Shown here piece after piece: positions 36,862 to 47,549 of a DNA stretch of 64,000 nt (position 1 is its first letter; every line of letters starts with the position of its first letter). A program made the translations under genes and the position numbers. Location of the stretch: the NCBI RefSeq assembly GCF_040529045.1, contig NZ_CP131914.1, positions 4,448,501-4,512,500 on the forward strand. The letters run 5' to 3'. Source of the stretch: Xanthomonas indica. GTDB lineage: Bacteria; Pseudomonadota; Gammaproteobacteria; Xanthomonadales; Xanthomonadaceae. A model generated the notes under the pieces. It made no database searches and was not told the origin of the DNA. It was given only the letters and a program-made list of their open reading frames with translations.

Positions 36862-37070
36862 GGCGGCACCGCGAGGCGCTGGAGAGACGCCGCTTGCCTG
36901 CGCACGCTGGCACCGGTGCTGGGACGCGCCGGCAACATGCCGAGGGCGTGCGCCACGGCGTGCCGCCTGGCGACGCCGACGCGTTCCTGCCGAGCGCCCG
37001 CGCCGCCTGACATAACGCGGCGCGATGCAAGGCGCCGCCGCCCTGCGCCCGGCGGCGCCCTACGGCGGCT

Positions 37071-37904
37071 TCAGTTGGCGCCGATGTTGGCCTGGATCCA
37101 GGCCCAGCCGTTGCCGCGCACCACCTCGAAGCCGGCCTCGACCACGTGCAGGTACATCGCATTGCTGAAGCGTCCGTCCTGCGCGCGGTGATTGTGCAGC
37201 CAGGTCAGGAACGGCTTGATGTCGATGTTGAGATTGCCGTTGCTCGGCAGGGTCGGCTGGCCGGCGGTGTTGTGCGGAATGAAGGTGTAGACGTAGTAGC
37301 CGGCGGCGCTGTTCATGCCTTCCCACAGATCGAAGGTGTAGCCGCCGGCGCTGATGACGTTGCTGGCGGTGAGCGTGCCGATCGGATACGAGTTGTGGCC
37401 GCCCCAGATCATCACTTCGGTCTGCGGGATCGCGCTGGAGGAGACCGTGCTGTCCCAGCGGAAGAACAGGTCGTAGGCGAAATCGCCGCCCAGGTTGCTG
37501 CCACCGGACGAGTACGCGAAGGTCGCCGGCAATGACCGCAGCGCCGAGACCTGCCGCGGGAAGGTGCGGTCGGAAGTGGGATTGAAGCCGTAGTGCGAGC
37601 CGCGCAGGATCGCCGGATAGCCGTACAGGCTGGCGTTGGGGAAATTGAAGGTCACGGTCATGCTCGGCGTGCTGCCGCTGTGGAAGGTGCCCTGGATGAC
37701 GTTGTTGGGATCGTTGAAGTTGTTCACCCAGGCGTACTGGTTGCCGTACACCTGGTAGGGACCGGCCAGCGCCATCGGCGCGACGGCGAGCAGGGCCGCG
37801 GCGAGCAGCGCGCGCACGGTCCGTGTGCGGCCGCGCAGCGACCGTGCGAGCGTGACGGGAAAGCGCGGCGAAGCGGCGCCGGAAACGGGAGCGGAAGCGT
37901 GCAT
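37071..37904 (-). CDS. Secreted GH12 endoglucanase/xyloglucanase
   Basis: 277 residues. A long, Arg-rich N terminus leads into a signal sequence (VRALLAAALLAVAPMALA). The mature domain is a GH12 jelly roll. The nucleophile Glu is in QTEVMIWGGHN and the acid/base Glu in VVEAGFEVVRGNGW near the C terminus. GH12 enzymes cut beta-1,4-glucan or xyloglucan in plant walls. AGGAGA lies 8 nt before the ATG at 37904. The gene converges with the rhamnogalacturonan lyase gene. Confidence 0.87.
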   Translation of the reverse strand: MHASAPVSGAASPRFPVTLARSLRGRTRTVRALLAAALLAVAPMALAGPYQVYGNQYAWVNNFNDPNNVIQGTFHSGSTPSMTVTFNFPNASLYGYPAILRGSHYGFNPTSDRTFPRQVSALRSLPATFAYSSGGSNLGGDFAYDLFFRWDSTVSSSAIPQTEVMIWGGHNSYPIGTLTASNVISAGGYTFDLWEGMNSAAGYYVYTFIPHNTAGQPTLPSNGNLNIDIKPFLTWLHNHRAQDGRFSNAMYLHVVEAGFEVVRGNGWAWIQANIGAN

Positions 37905-38219
37905 GGCGGTCTCTCCTGAGCGTGCAGGGGCAGCGACAGTGCTGCCGCGACGGACGCTAGCAAGGCGCGCGCGCCGCGAGCTATGACAAGACCCGCGCAC
38001 GCCATGCGCCTGCGCAATAGCGCTACCGCGATCCAGGCCGCGGGCGTGGGGCGCTTCACAGGTATCTCGTGCCGGCGAGATTCTCGCCCGCGCATCGTCT
38101 ACGCCGCGCTGTCTGCGCGCGCCCACACGGCACCGGCCTCCCGCACTGCAGCATGCAGGCGTGCAGTCGCCGCGCGCGCGGCGCCGCGATAAGCTGAGAG
38201 GTCATTGCGGAGAAGCACG
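37905..38219. other. Intergenic region between GH12 and isomerase genes
   Basis: 315 bp between divergent genes. It must hold the GH12 promoter (minus strand) and that of 38220 (plus strand). No clear operator palindrome, RNA gene or small frame with homology was seen. Confidence 0.4.
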
Positions 38220-38849
38220 ATGCGATTGCGCTGGTACTTCGATTTCATCTCGCCGTTTTCCTATCTGCACTGGCAGCAGGTGAAAACGCTTCCGGAATTC
38301 GCCCGGATCCAGCCGGTGCCGATCGTGTTCGGTGCGGTGCTGGCGCAGTTGCAGGCGCGCGGGCCGGCCGAGGTGCCGCACAAGCGCGAGTTCACCTACC
38401 GCTTCGTGCAGTGGCAGGCGCAGCAACAGGGCGTGCCGCTGCGCTTCCCGCCGGCGCATCCGTTCAACCCGCTGACGGCGCTGCGCCTGTGCGTCGCTGC
38501 GGGCACCACGCCGCAGGCCATCGATGCGATCTTCGACTGGCTGTGGCGCGACGGCCACGCCGGCGACGACGCCGCGGCGCTGGCGCCGGTCGGCCAGGCG
38601 CTGGGCATCGCCGACGTGGCCGCGGCCACCGCCGAGGCCCGGGTCAAGGCGCAACTGCGCGCCAACACCGAGCAGGCGCTGGCGGCCGGCGTATTCGGCG
38701 TGCCGACGCTGCAGATCGACGACACCCTGCTGTGGGGCAACGACGCACACGCGCTGATGCGGGCGGTGCTGGCCGACCCGCAGCTGCTGCAGCGCGGCGA
38801 GATGGCGCGCCTGGCGACGCTACCGGCCGCCGTGCAGCGGGGCGCCTGA
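38220..38849 (+). CDS. 2-hydroxychromene-2-carboxylate isomerase-like protein (DsbA fold)
   Basis: 209 residues. The N-terminal WYFDFISPFSYLHW holds the conserved Ser that replaces the Cys-x-x-Cys of DsbA and contacts glutathione in HCCA isomerases. The inserted helical domain covers about 50-150, and GVFGVPTLQIDDTLLWGNDAHALMR is the cis-Pro/thioredoxin end. The family isomerises or transforms aromatic ring-cleavage products with glutathione; here the real substrate is unknown. GCGGAGAAG precedes the ATG. It is followed by degV after 47 bp. Confidence 0.85.
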   Translation: MRLRWYFDFISPFSYLHWQQVKTLPEFARIQPVPIVFGAVLAQLQARGPAEVPHKREFTYRFVQWQAQQQGVPLRFPPAHPFNPLTALRLCVAAGTTPQAIDAIFDWLWRDGHAGDDAAALAPVGQALGIADVAAATAEARVKAQLRANTEQALAAGVFGVPTLQIDDTLLWGNDAHALMRAVLADPQLLQRGEMARLATLPAAVQRGA

Positions 38850-38896
38850 GTGGCCGCCATGTCCCTCGACATTTCCCAATCCCGGAGATCCAGCGG

Positions 38897-39838
38897 ATGC
38901 GCATCGGCATCGTCGTAGATTCCGCCTGCGATCTGCCGCAGGACTACATCGCAGCGCACGACCTGGTGGTGTTGCCGATCAGCGTGCGCGTCGGCGGCAC
39001 GGTGCTCGCCGATCGCCGCGACGAGGCGGCGACGCTGGAGTTCCTGCACGCGCAGGTCAGCGCGCACGGCGCCGAGGCCGAGACCGTGCCGTACAGCGTG
39101 GCGCAGATCCGCGAACTGTTCTTGGGCAGGCTGGTCATCGACTACGACCACGTGTTCTGCCTGACCATCGCCAAGACCCGCAGCCCGATCCACGATCACG
39201 CGCAGCAGGCCGGCTTCGCCATCCTCAACGACTACAAGCCGATCCGCCAGGCCGCCGGTCATGCCTCGCCGTTCGCGCTGCGGGTGATCGACACCCAGAA
39301 CCTATTCGCCGCACAGGCGGTGGTCGCCGTCGAGGCGGTGCGGTTGCGTACCGATGGCGCCAGCGTGCAGGCGATGCGCGAGCGGCTGGAAACGCTGGCC
39401 GAGCACACCCATGGCTACATGATTGCGCGCGACCTGTACTACCTGCGCAGCCGCGCGCGCAGCAAGGGCGACCGCAGCGTCGGCCTGCTCAGCGCCGCGC
39501 TCGGCTCGGCCCTGGACATCAAGCCGGTGCTGCACTGCCATCGCGGCGAGACCGCGCCGGTGGCCAAGCTCAAGGGCTTCGACCACGCCGTGCAGACGCT
39601 GTTCGGCCTGGCCGCCAAGCGCGTGGCCAGCGGGCTGATGACGCCCACGCTGTGCCTGAGCTATGGCGGCGAGCTGGCGCACCTGCACGCCCTGCCCGGC
39701 TATGCGGCGTTGCGCGAGGCCTGCGAGCGCCAGGGCGTGGACCTGCTGGAAAGCGTGATGAGCCTGACCGGCATGGTCAACGTCGGCAAGGGCGCGCTGG
39801 TGCTGGGCTTTGCCGGCGAGGCGCTGCGCTTCGGCTGA
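38897..39838 (+). CDS. degV: DegV-family fatty-acid-binding protein
   Basis: 313 residues with two alpha/beta domains. The N terminus is IGIVVDSACDLPQDYI, with the lipid-contacting Ser and Asp. YDHVFCLTIAKTRSPIHDHA follows, then IDTQNLFAAQAVVAVEAV. The C-terminal half has the ALDIKPVLHCHRGETAPVAKLKG segment typical of DegV/FakB. FakB proteins present fatty acids to FakA kinase in Gram-positives. No fakA-like gene is nearby and the role in xanthomonads is unclear. Confidence 0.85.
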   Translation: MRIGIVVDSACDLPQDYIAAHDLVVLPISVRVGGTVLADRRDEAATLEFLHAQVSAHGAEAETVPYSVAQIRELFLGRLVIDYDHVFCLTIAKTRSPIHDHAQQAGFAILNDYKPIRQAAGHASPFALRVIDTQNLFAAQAVVAVEAVRLRTDGASVQAMRERLETLAEHTHGYMIARDLYYLRSRARSKGDRSVGLLSAALGSALDIKPVLHCHRGETAPVAKLKGFDHAVQTLFGLAAKRVASGLMTPTLCLSYGGELAHLHALPGYAALREACERQGVDLLESVMSLTGMVNVGKGALVLGFAGEALRFG

Positions 39839-39920
39839 TCCGCCCGTTGGCCGCGTCGACGACGACACGCCGCCGGCTCTGCTAGGCTGCGCCGCTTCGT
39901 ACCGCCCACAAGAGATGCCC

Positions 39921-40259
39921 ATGGCCGTCACCTACTCGATCAGCCTGCCCGATCCCGCCCGTGCCCGCGGCAGTAATCCGTCGCTGAGCTTCACCGCGCA
40001 CGGCGCCGACGCCTTCGCCGAACAACTGCAGGCCGCCCTGAGCGATCCGGCCTGGTTCGAGCGCTGGCGCGCGCTGCAGCCGGAGCCGGACGAGGTCGAT
40101 CCGGCCCTGGGCGTGACCGATCCGGCAGCACGGGTGACCGGCCGCCAGGACGATCTGCGCATCGACCTGGCCGCCACCACCAGCGTCCCCGGCGACATCC
40201 TCAAGCAGCGCCTGCGCCTGCTCGCCGGCAGCGGCTGGGAACTGCGCGACGTGCGCTGA
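39921..40259 (+). CDS. Small conserved hypothetical protein
   Basis: 112 residues. The ATG at 39921 is preferred because AAGAG sits 7 nt upstream; ATG 39915 is also in frame. There are no TM segments or cysteines. The chain reads as a compact alpha/beta protein (YSISLPDPARA, SLSFTAHGADAFAEQLQAAL, RQDDLRIDLAATTSVPGDILKQRLRLLA). I do not recognise the family. It is terminated by the hairpin at 40271-40293. Confidence 0.65.
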   Translation: MAVTYSISLPDPARARGSNPSLSFTAHGADAFAEQLQAALSDPAWFERWRALQPEPDEVDPALGVTDPAARVTGRQDDLRIDLAATTSVPGDILKQRLRLLAGSGWELRDVR

Positions 40260-40270
40260 GCCCGGCGGCA

Positions 40271-40293
40271 CGGCCACCGCACTGCGGTGGCCG
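40271..40293. terminator. Hairpin between convergent genes
   Basis: CGGCCACCGC and GCGGTGGCCG form a perfect 10-bp stem with a 3-base loop between the ends of the genes at 40259 (+) and 40321 (-). There is no T run on either side, so it may act as a weak bidirectional terminator. Confidence 0.5.
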
Positions 40294-40320
40294 CCGCATG
40301 GCCGTATTGCCGCGCCCGCG

Positions 40321-41232
40321 CTAGGACGCGGCGACCGCCCGGCGCGGCCAGGACCAGCGCAGATTGACCGCCAGCGTGCCCAGCACGATCAGCGCCAGGC
40401 CCAGCCATTGCACCGGCACCAGCCGGTGGCCGTACAGCAGGTAGTCCAGCAGCAGCGTCACCAGCGGATAGACGAAGGCGACCACCGCGATCGCTGCCAC
40501 ATGCAGGTGCCGGTAGGCGCTGTAGAACAGCACGTACACCACGCCGCTGTGAATCACCCCCAGGCCGACCAGCCAGAACCAGTGGTGGCCGGGGTGCAGC
40601 GCCGCACCACTGGAGAAGCCGGCCAGCATCGCCGCCCCGACCCAGCACTGCACCGTCACCACGGCCAGTGGCCGCTCGCGACTGATCCGCCGCGACATCA
40701 GCAGTGATGCCCCGCACAGCAGCGCGCCCAGCAAGGTCAGCGCGATGCCGCCCAGGTAGCCACGGTCGGCGCTGGACCACAGCCGCAGCGGATCGGCCGA
40801 GCAGGCCACGCCGACGAAGGCCAGCAGCGTCCAGCCCAGGTCGGCACGGCGGCTGCGCTCGCCCTGCAGCAACGCCGCCAGGATCAGCATGACGAACGGG
40901 AACACGTGGTAGACCATGGTCGCCACGCCGATCGACGAGCGCGCCATGCCGGCGAACAGCGCCACCCAGTTGAGCACCAGCAGCACGCCGCTGAGCGCGG
41001 CGTCGCGCAGCAGCGCGCGCTCGCGCCACAGCCCGCGCAACTGACCGCCAAGCAGGCCGCACACGGTCAGGAACAGCGCGCCGAACAGGCAGCGGTAGAA
41101 CACCGCGGTCACCGGGTCCTGGCCGCTCTCGTGCACGAACACGCCGACCGAGCCGATCAGCACCTCGGCCAGCAGCAACTGCCACAGCGCGCGCCGGGAT
41201 GCACTCGCCGATATCGCAGGTGCCGCGCTCAT
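40321..41232 (-). CDS. EamA/DMT-family transporter
   Basis: 303 residues with ten hydrophobic segments in two EamA repeats (LLLAEVLIGSVGVFVHES..., LLCGASLLMSRRIS...). VTAVFYRCLFGALFLTV and PLVTLLLDYLLYGHRLVPVQWLGLALIVLGTLAV are typical of drug/metabolite exporters of the RhaT/YdcZ kind. The ATG overlaps the stop of phzF (41229-41232), so they are translated together. The substrate is unknown, possibly an amino-acid-derived compound handled by the PhzF protein. Confidence 0.85.
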   Translation of the reverse strand: MSAAPAISASASRRALWQLLLAEVLIGSVGVFVHESGQDPVTAVFYRCLFGALFLTVCGLLGGQLRGLWRERALLRDAALSGVLLVLNWVALFAGMARSSIGVATMVYHVFPFVMLILAALLQGERSRRADLGWTLLAFVGVACSADPLRLWSSADRGYLGGIALTLLGALLCGASLLMSRRISRERPLAVVTVQCWVGAAMLAGFSSGAALHPGHHWFWLVGLGVIHSGVVYVLFYSAYRHLHVAAIAVVAFVYPLVTLLLDYLLYGHRLVPVQWLGLALIVLGTLAVNLRWSWPRRAVAAS

Positions 41233-42020
41233 AGCGCGATGCTCCCGTGCAGGTACTGCACCGCCGCGCCGCGCACCTGCACGTGGTCCGGCAGTACCCG
41301 GCACTCCAGTTCGCCGCCGCGCACCGAGGCCTGCCACGCGCGCAGGTCGCGCTTGCCCAGCCGCTGCGCCCACAGCGGCGCCAGCGCGGCGTGGATCGAG
41401 CCGGTCACCGGATCCTCGGCACCACCGTTGGCCGGCCAGAAATAGCGCGAGACGAAATCGTGCTCGCGGCCAGGCGCGGTGACCGCGACATCGCGCGGCG
41501 CCAGCGTCAGCATCCGCCCCAGGTCCGGCACCACCGCGCGCACCTGGGCTTCGTCCGCGTACACGGCGATGTAGGCCTGGGGGGTGCGGTACGCCGCCTG
41601 CGGCGCGATCGACAGCGCCTGCGCGAGGGCCTGCGGCACCGTCGCCAACGCGGTTGGCGCCTGGTGCGGGAAGCGCAGGACGAAGCGTCCGTCGGCCTCG
41701 CGGTCCACCGCCAGTTCGCTGACGCCCGCGGCGCGGAACCGCAACGGCAGCGGCGCCAGGCCCTGGGTGGCGACGACGAAGGCGCTGGCCAGGGTCGCAT
41801 GGCCGCAGAACGCCACTTCGCGCAGCGGCGAGAACCAGCGGATCGCGAACGCGCCATCGGCCTCGCGCACGAAGAACGCGGTCTCCGACAGATTGTTCTC
41901 GCTGGCGATGGCCTGCATCAGCGCATCCGGCAACCACGCCTGCAGCGGCACCACCGCGGCCGGGTTGCCGCGGAACCGCACGCTGGTGAACGCATCGACG
42001 ATGAACAACGGCAGCTGCAC
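41229..42020 (-). CDS. PhzF-family isomerase
   Basis: 263 residues, the usual PhzF length. The N terminus MQLPLFIVDAFTSVRFRGNPAAVVPL, the catalytic Glu in ASENNLSETAFFV and the second-half motif SRYFWPANGGAEDPVTGSIHAAL are all present. Family members are diaminopimelate-epimerase-fold isomerases, including the phenazine enzyme PhzF. No other phenazine genes are here, so a small-molecule isomerase role is all that can be said. It is divergent from the MocR regulator and coupled to an EamA exporter. Confidence 0.88.
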   Translation of the reverse strand: MQLPLFIVDAFTSVRFRGNPAAVVPLQAWLPDALMQAIASENNLSETAFFVREADGAFAIRWFSPLREVAFCGHATLASAFVVATQGLAPLPLRFRAAGVSELAVDREADGRFVLRFPHQAPTALATVPQALAQALSIAPQAAYRTPQAYIAVYADEAQVRAVVPDLGRMLTLAPRDVAVTAPGREHDFVSRYFWPANGGAEDPVTGSIHAALAPLWAQRLGKRDLRAWQASVRGGELECRVLPDHVQVRGAAVQYLHGSIAL

Positions 42021-42127
42021 GCGCGGCCTCGCGGGATCGGAAAGGACACGGCCAGTGTGCGCCGGGCTGGGCGACCAGCACAGAGTCAGATACGCTGCAA
42101 ATCGACCGATACAGATGAGGCCGGCGC

Positions 42128-43540
42128 ATGCGCCTGTACGAAGCCCTCGCCAGCCAGCTGCGCGACCAGATCGCGCAGGGCACCCTGCGCGCCGGCGAGC
42201 GCCTGCCGTCGATCCGGCAACTGGCCGCCGGCCACGGCATCAGCGCCGCCACCGCGGTGCAGGCCTGCCTGCAACTGGAACGCGAAGGCCGGGTGCAGGC
42301 GCGGCCGCGCTCGGGCTACTTCGTGCGCGCCGCGGCCACACCGCAACCGACCGGCGCAAGCGCCACCACCCGGCGGCGCGCGCCTGGCGCGGTCGCCAAT
42401 CCGGCGCTGCAGGGCGTGCTGGACATGCTCGCGCGCTCGGACTTGGTGCCGCTGCACACCGCCACGCCGGCCGCGGCGCTGCTGCCCGACGCGCACCTGG
42501 CCAGCGCACTGGCGCGGCAACTGCGCCGCCAGCGCAGCGCCGCGCTCGACTACGCCCCGCCGCAGGGCCATGCCGCGCTGCGCCGGCAGATCGCGCAGCG
42601 CTACGCGCACTGCGCCACCGCCGTGGCCGCCGACGAGGTGGTGGTGACCGCTGGCGCGATGGAAGCGATCAGCCTGGCCCTGCGCACCCTCACCGCGCCC
42701 GGCGACGTGGTGCTGGTCGAGACCCCGACCTACCACGGCATCCTGCAGGCGGTGGCAGCGCTGCGGCTGAAGGTGCTGGAAGTGCCCAACCGCCCGGGCC
42801 AGGGCATCGACGCCGCACGCCTGGACGCACTGCTGCAGCGCACCCCGGCGCGCGCCGCGGTGCTGGTGCCGAACTTCAACAATCCGCTCGGCAGCCTCAC
42901 CCCGGACGCGGCCAAGCGCGCGCTGCTGGACAGTTGCGCGCGCCATGGCACGGTGGTGATCGAGGACGACATCTACGGCGAACTCGACTGGTCGGGACAG
43001 CGCCCGCGGCCGCTGCGCCATTTCGACACCCACGGCAACGTGATCACCTGCGGCGCCTTCTCCAAGGTGCTGGCGCCCGGCCTGCGCGTGGGCTGGCTGC
43101 TCGGCGGCGCCTGGACCGACGCGCTGGTGCGCGCCAAGTACTTCTCCACCATCGGCGGCGCCAGCCTGCCGCAACTGGCCCTGGCCGACTACCTGGAGCG
43201 GCACGACCTGGAGCGCCACCTGCGCAAGCTGCGCCGCACCCTGGCCGACAACGGCCAGCGCCTGCGCGAGGCGGTGCTGCGGCACTGGCCGGCCGGCACC
43301 CGCATCGGCGACCCGGCCGGCGGCCTGTCGCTGTGGCTGCAACTGGCCGACGCCGGCAGCGGCCAGGCCTTGTTCGAGGCCGCCCTCGCCGAGGGCATCG
43401 GCACCTCGCCCGGACATCTGTTCTCCAGCCGCGGCGACTACGTCGACCACCTGCGGCTGAGCTGCGGCCAGCCCTGGACGCCCGCCCTGGAGCAGGCCAT
43501 GCGCCGGCTCGGCACGTTGGCCGCGCGGCTGCCGCGCTGA
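42128..43540 (+). CDS. MocR-type regulator (GntR helix-turn-helix fused to aminotransferase domain)
   Basis: 470 residues. The winged-helix GntR domain is at 1-72 (YEALASQLRDQIAQGTLRAGERLPSIRQLA). A fold-type I PLP domain covers about 95-470, with PLP lysine in GAFSKVLAPGLRVGW and the Asn in VPNFNNPLGSL. MocR proteins sense PLP-bound amino compounds and often control a divergent gene. The phzF-eamA pair starts 108 bp away in the opposite direction, so it is the likely target. Two GATAC words (42089 and 42108) lie in that gap. Confidence 0.9.
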   Translation: MRLYEALASQLRDQIAQGTLRAGERLPSIRQLAAGHGISAATAVQACLQLEREGRVQARPRSGYFVRAAATPQPTGASATTRRRAPGAVANPALQGVLDMLARSDLVPLHTATPAAALLPDAHLASALARQLRRQRSAALDYAPPQGHAALRRQIAQRYAHCATAVAADEVVVTAGAMEAISLALRTLTAPGDVVLVETPTYHGILQAVAALRLKVLEVPNRPGQGIDAARLDALLQRTPARAAVLVPNFNNPLGSLTPDAAKRALLDSCARHGTVVIEDDIYGELDWSGQRPRPLRHFDTHGNVITCGAFSKVLAPGLRVGWLLGGAWTDALVRAKYFSTIGGASLPQLALADYLERHDLERHLRKLRRTLADNGQRLREAVLRHWPAGTRIGDPAGGLSLWLQLADAGSGQALFEAALAEGIGTSPGHLFSSRGDYVDHLRLSCGQPWTPALEQAMRRLGTLAARLPR

Positions 43541-43767
43541 AAAGGGACGCCCGGCACCGCGCCGCAGTACCGAGGCGACACGCGCGCTGCCAGCGTGTGC
43601 CTGGCTGGTGACCGCACCGCGTCCTGCGCGCCTGCCAAGCGGGGCCCTACACCTGCATCCACACGAGTGTCGGCCAGCCACAACGATGGCCGCGGCGCAC
43701 CGCCACCGCAGTGGCGGCGCCCGACAGCGCGCGTGGACCGACGGACGGCAGCCAGCGGCGGCTTGCG

Positions 43768-43896
43768 CTATGGCGTGGCCGCACCGATCGCCAGCGCCAC
43801 GCAGGCGCCGAACAAGGTGCAGGCGAGCATCGCCACGGCGCTGAGCGGGCTGCGCCAGCGCTGCCAGGGAAGCAGCAGGGTGCGACGGCAAGACAT
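43768..43896 (-). CDS. Possible small single-helix membrane protein
   Basis: 42 residues starting MSCRRTLLLPWQRWRS, then one hydrophobic segment (about 19-40, SAVAMLACTLFGACVALAIG) and a short end. GGAG stands 7 nt upstream of the ATG at 43896. Basic residues before the helix predict an N-inside orientation. It lies alone in a region otherwise without genes. No family is recognised, and short GC-rich frames can arise by chance. Confidence 0.4.
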   Translation of the reverse strand: MSCRRTLLLPWQRWRSPLSAVAMLACTLFGACVALAIGAATP

Positions 43897-44234
43897 GGCG
43901 CGACTCCGGTCCAGGGATGTGGCGATGGCGAACCCTGCGGAATCTAGCCAGCGCCCGTCTCAGCAGGCGCGAAAGCGATCGCACAACCGCGCGCCGGGTG
44001 CTGCTGCCCCCCACGTTTGTTTACGAGACCGGCCACGCCGCCGCCGTGGCGGTCACCGCGCTGTCATGTGCAGGCCGGCGAGCCCACAGCTGCGCCGCTC
44101 GCCTTCGGCCACCCGCCACCGCACGGCACGGCAGCGACGACAGCCCGGAGGGCACGGGGTGCACCGGCACCGCCGCCAAGCCCGCAGTGCGCTGCCCGGC
44201 GGTCGCGTCGTGCGCGACCGCCAGCGCATCGCGC
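43897..44234. other. Gene-poor stretch between the small membrane frame and fghA
   Basis: 338 bp without a supported gene. It has high GC, no clear terminator with a T run after fghA (which ends at 44235), and no recognised repeat. Confidence 0.35.
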
Positions 44235-45065
44235 TCAGTCCTGCAGCGCGCGCGCGTGGAAGGCGATGTGCTCGCCGATGAAACTGCCGATGAAGTAGTA
44301 GCTGTGGTCGTAGCCCGGCTGCACGCGCAAGGTCAACGGATAGCCGGCGGCCTCGGCGGCCGCCTGCAGCAGCTGCGGGCGCAACTGCTTGTCCAGGAAT
44401 TCGTCGCCGCCGCCCTGGTCGATCAGCAGCGGCAGGCGTTCGCTGGCGCCGCCGATCAGCACGCTGGCGTCGTACGCCTGCCATTGCGCGCGGTCCTCGC
44501 CCAGGTAGGCGGTGAAGGCCTTCTCGCCCCACGGCACCTGGCTCGGCGCGACGATCGGCGAGAACGCCGACACGCTGCGGTAGCGGCCGGGATTCTTCAG
44601 CGCGATCACCAGCGCGCCGTGGCCGCCCATCGAGTGCCCGCTGATGGCGCGGCGGCCGTTGTGCGGGAACTGCGCCTCGATCAGCGCCGGCAGTTCCTGC
44701 ACCACGTAGTCGTACATGCGGTAGTGCGCGGCCCACGGCGCCTGGGTGGCGTTGACGTAGAAGCCGGCGCCCTTGCCCAGGTCGTACCCCTCGGCGTCGG
44801 CGACCTGCTCGCCGCGCGGGCTGGTGTCGGGGGCGACCAGGATCACCCCATGCTCGGCCGCATAGCGCTGCGCGCCGGCCTTGGTGATGAAGTTCTGCTC
44901 GGTGCAGGTGAGGCCGCTGAGCCAGTACAGCACCGGCAGTTTGGCGTGCTCGGCCTGCGGCGGCAGGTACACGGCCACCTGCATGGGGCAGCCGAGCACG
45001 GCCGAGTCGTGGCGATAGACGTCCTGCCAGCCGCCGCAGCAGGCGTGGTGTTCGATACGTTCCAT
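44235..45065 (-). CDS. fghA: S-formylglutathione hydrolase
   Basis: 276 residues of the esterase D family. The nucleophile Ser is in [11 protein letters not shown], the Asp in [13 protein letters not shown] and the catalytic His in [34 protein letters not shown] carries the oxyanion region. It hydrolyses S-formylglutathione to formate and glutathione, the last step of formaldehyde oxidation. It is the final gene of the frmR-adhC-gfa-fghA operon, 90 bp after gfa. Confidence 0.95.
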   Translation of the reverse strand: MERIEHHACCGGWQDVYRHDSAVLGCPMQVAVYLPPQAEHAKLPVLYWLSGLTCTEQNFITKAGAQRYAAEHGVILVAPDTSPRGEQVADAEGYDLGKGAGFYVNATQAPWAAHYRMYDYVVQELPALIEAQFPHNGRRAISGHSMGGHGALVIALKNPGRYRSVSAFSPIVAPSQVPWGEKAFTAYLGEDRAQWQAYDASVLIGGASERLPLLIDQGGGDEFLDKQLRPQLLQAAAEAAGYPLTLRVQPGYDHSYYFIGSFIGEHIAFHARALQD

Positions 45066-45155
45066 GGACAGTTCCGAAATGTGGGCCTGCGGCCGCGACC
45101 GGCCGCAGGCGGGATGCCGCGACGCGTCGAACGGCGACGCGCGCGGCAGCGGGCT

Positions 45156-45728
45156 TCAGTGCAGCACGCCGTTCTTGCGCGCCACGTGGGTGGAGATCGC
45201 GTCCATCAGCGGCGGCGACAGGCAGTCGTACGGTTCCAGCTTCAGTTCGCGCAGGCGGTTGCGCACCCCGTCCATCGCCTCCGGCCGCGTGCCGCTCTCG
45301 ATGATCGAGGACACGAACGCGGCGAAGCCCGGCGCCGACCACCCCTGCTGCGGCGACAGTTCCGTATGCACGAAATCCAGGCCGTAGAACGGATGCTCGG
45401 TGTTCTCGATGCGGCCGTACATGTGCACGCCGCAGCCGGTGCAGGCGTGACGGCGGATGGTCGCGCTCTCGTCCACCACCTTCAGTTTCTCCTCGTGCGC
45501 GGTCACCTTGACCTTGTCGCGCGCCACCACCGCCACCACCGAGAAGGTCGCGCCCTTCGGCTTCCAGCACTTGGTACAGCCGCAGGCATGGTTGTGTGCG
45601 GTCTGCGCCCCCACTTCCACCACCACCTTGTCGCTGGCGCAGTGGCATTCCAGGGTGCCGCCCTGGAACTGCTCCGCGCCGGCACGCACGCCGGCATCCA
45701 CCGACGGATGAATCGTCACAGTACTCAT
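45156..45728 (-). CDS. gfa: S-(hydroxymethyl)glutathione synthase (Gfa)
   Basis: 190 residues. Zinc ligands of the Gfa fold are visible: [20 protein letters not shown] and [12 protein letters not shown]. The glutathione-binding end is [14 protein letters not shown]. Gfa is reported to speed condensation of formaldehyde with glutathione, although it has also been proposed to act mainly as a glutathione carrier. The ATG at 45728 gives the family length. It lies 71 bp after adhC and upstream of fghA in the same operon. Confidence 0.93.
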   Translation of the reverse strand: MSTVTIHPSVDAGVRAGAEQFQGGTLECHCASDKVVVEVGAQTAHNHACGCTKCWKPKGATFSVVAVVARDKVKVTAHEEKLKVVDESATIRRHACTGCGVHMYGRIENTEHPFYGLDFVHTELSPQQGWSAPGFAAFVSSIIESGTRPEAMDGVRNRLRELKLEPYDCLSPPLMDAISTHVARKNGVLH

Positions 45729-45799
45729 CTTGCCCCCTCCCGGGTTCGTTGCGTCGCTGCACTGCGCGGAAACGGCCGCGCGCCGGACTGACCTGCGGG

Positions 45800-47225
<1,426 letters not shown>

Positions 47226-47245
47226 GCGATAAGAACCCGGGAACT

Positions 47246-47262
47246 ATACTGGGGGATAGTAT
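47246..47262. promoter_or_regulatory. FrmR operator
   Basis: ATACTGGGGGATAGTAT: inverted ATACT/AGTAT ends around a G5 tract, the RcnR/CsoR type II operator architecture (TACT-G-tract-AGTA). It lies 21 bp upstream of the frmR start, well placed to block the promoter of the formaldehyde operon. Confidence 0.8.
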
Positions 47263-47549
47263 CCGCACGACCGAAAAAAAGAAATGCCCGCCCCGTGCCG
47301 ACGCCCGCCAGATCGGCCCCAGCCGCCGCCGGAGGCCGCGACAGCGCTAGTGCCGGCGCATGGCAATGCGTGTCGGCACAAGACACGAACCGGCCATGTT
47401 CGCGCCGCCGGCGCTGCCTATGATGGCCATGCGGTCAAGCACGGGCCCCGGCTCCGGCGGCCACGTCCCTGCCCGCCCCCAGTTCCAGGCAGCCGCGGCC
47501 ACGTCTAGACTGGGCGACTCCCGTGTGGCCGCCCTTCAAGATCGTGGAC
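47263..47549. other. Region between frmR and the two-component operon
   Basis: 287 bp of intergenic DNA between divergent genes. It begins with an A-rich stretch (CGAAAAAAAGAAATG) beside the FrmR operator and otherwise shows no supported gene, RNA or repeat. Promoters for both directions should lie here. Confidence 0.4.

Noticed and set aside
41229-42020. Phenazine biosynthesis locus suggested by PhzF
   Set aside because: No other phz genes are present. PhzF-like proteins are widespread isomerases of other pathways.
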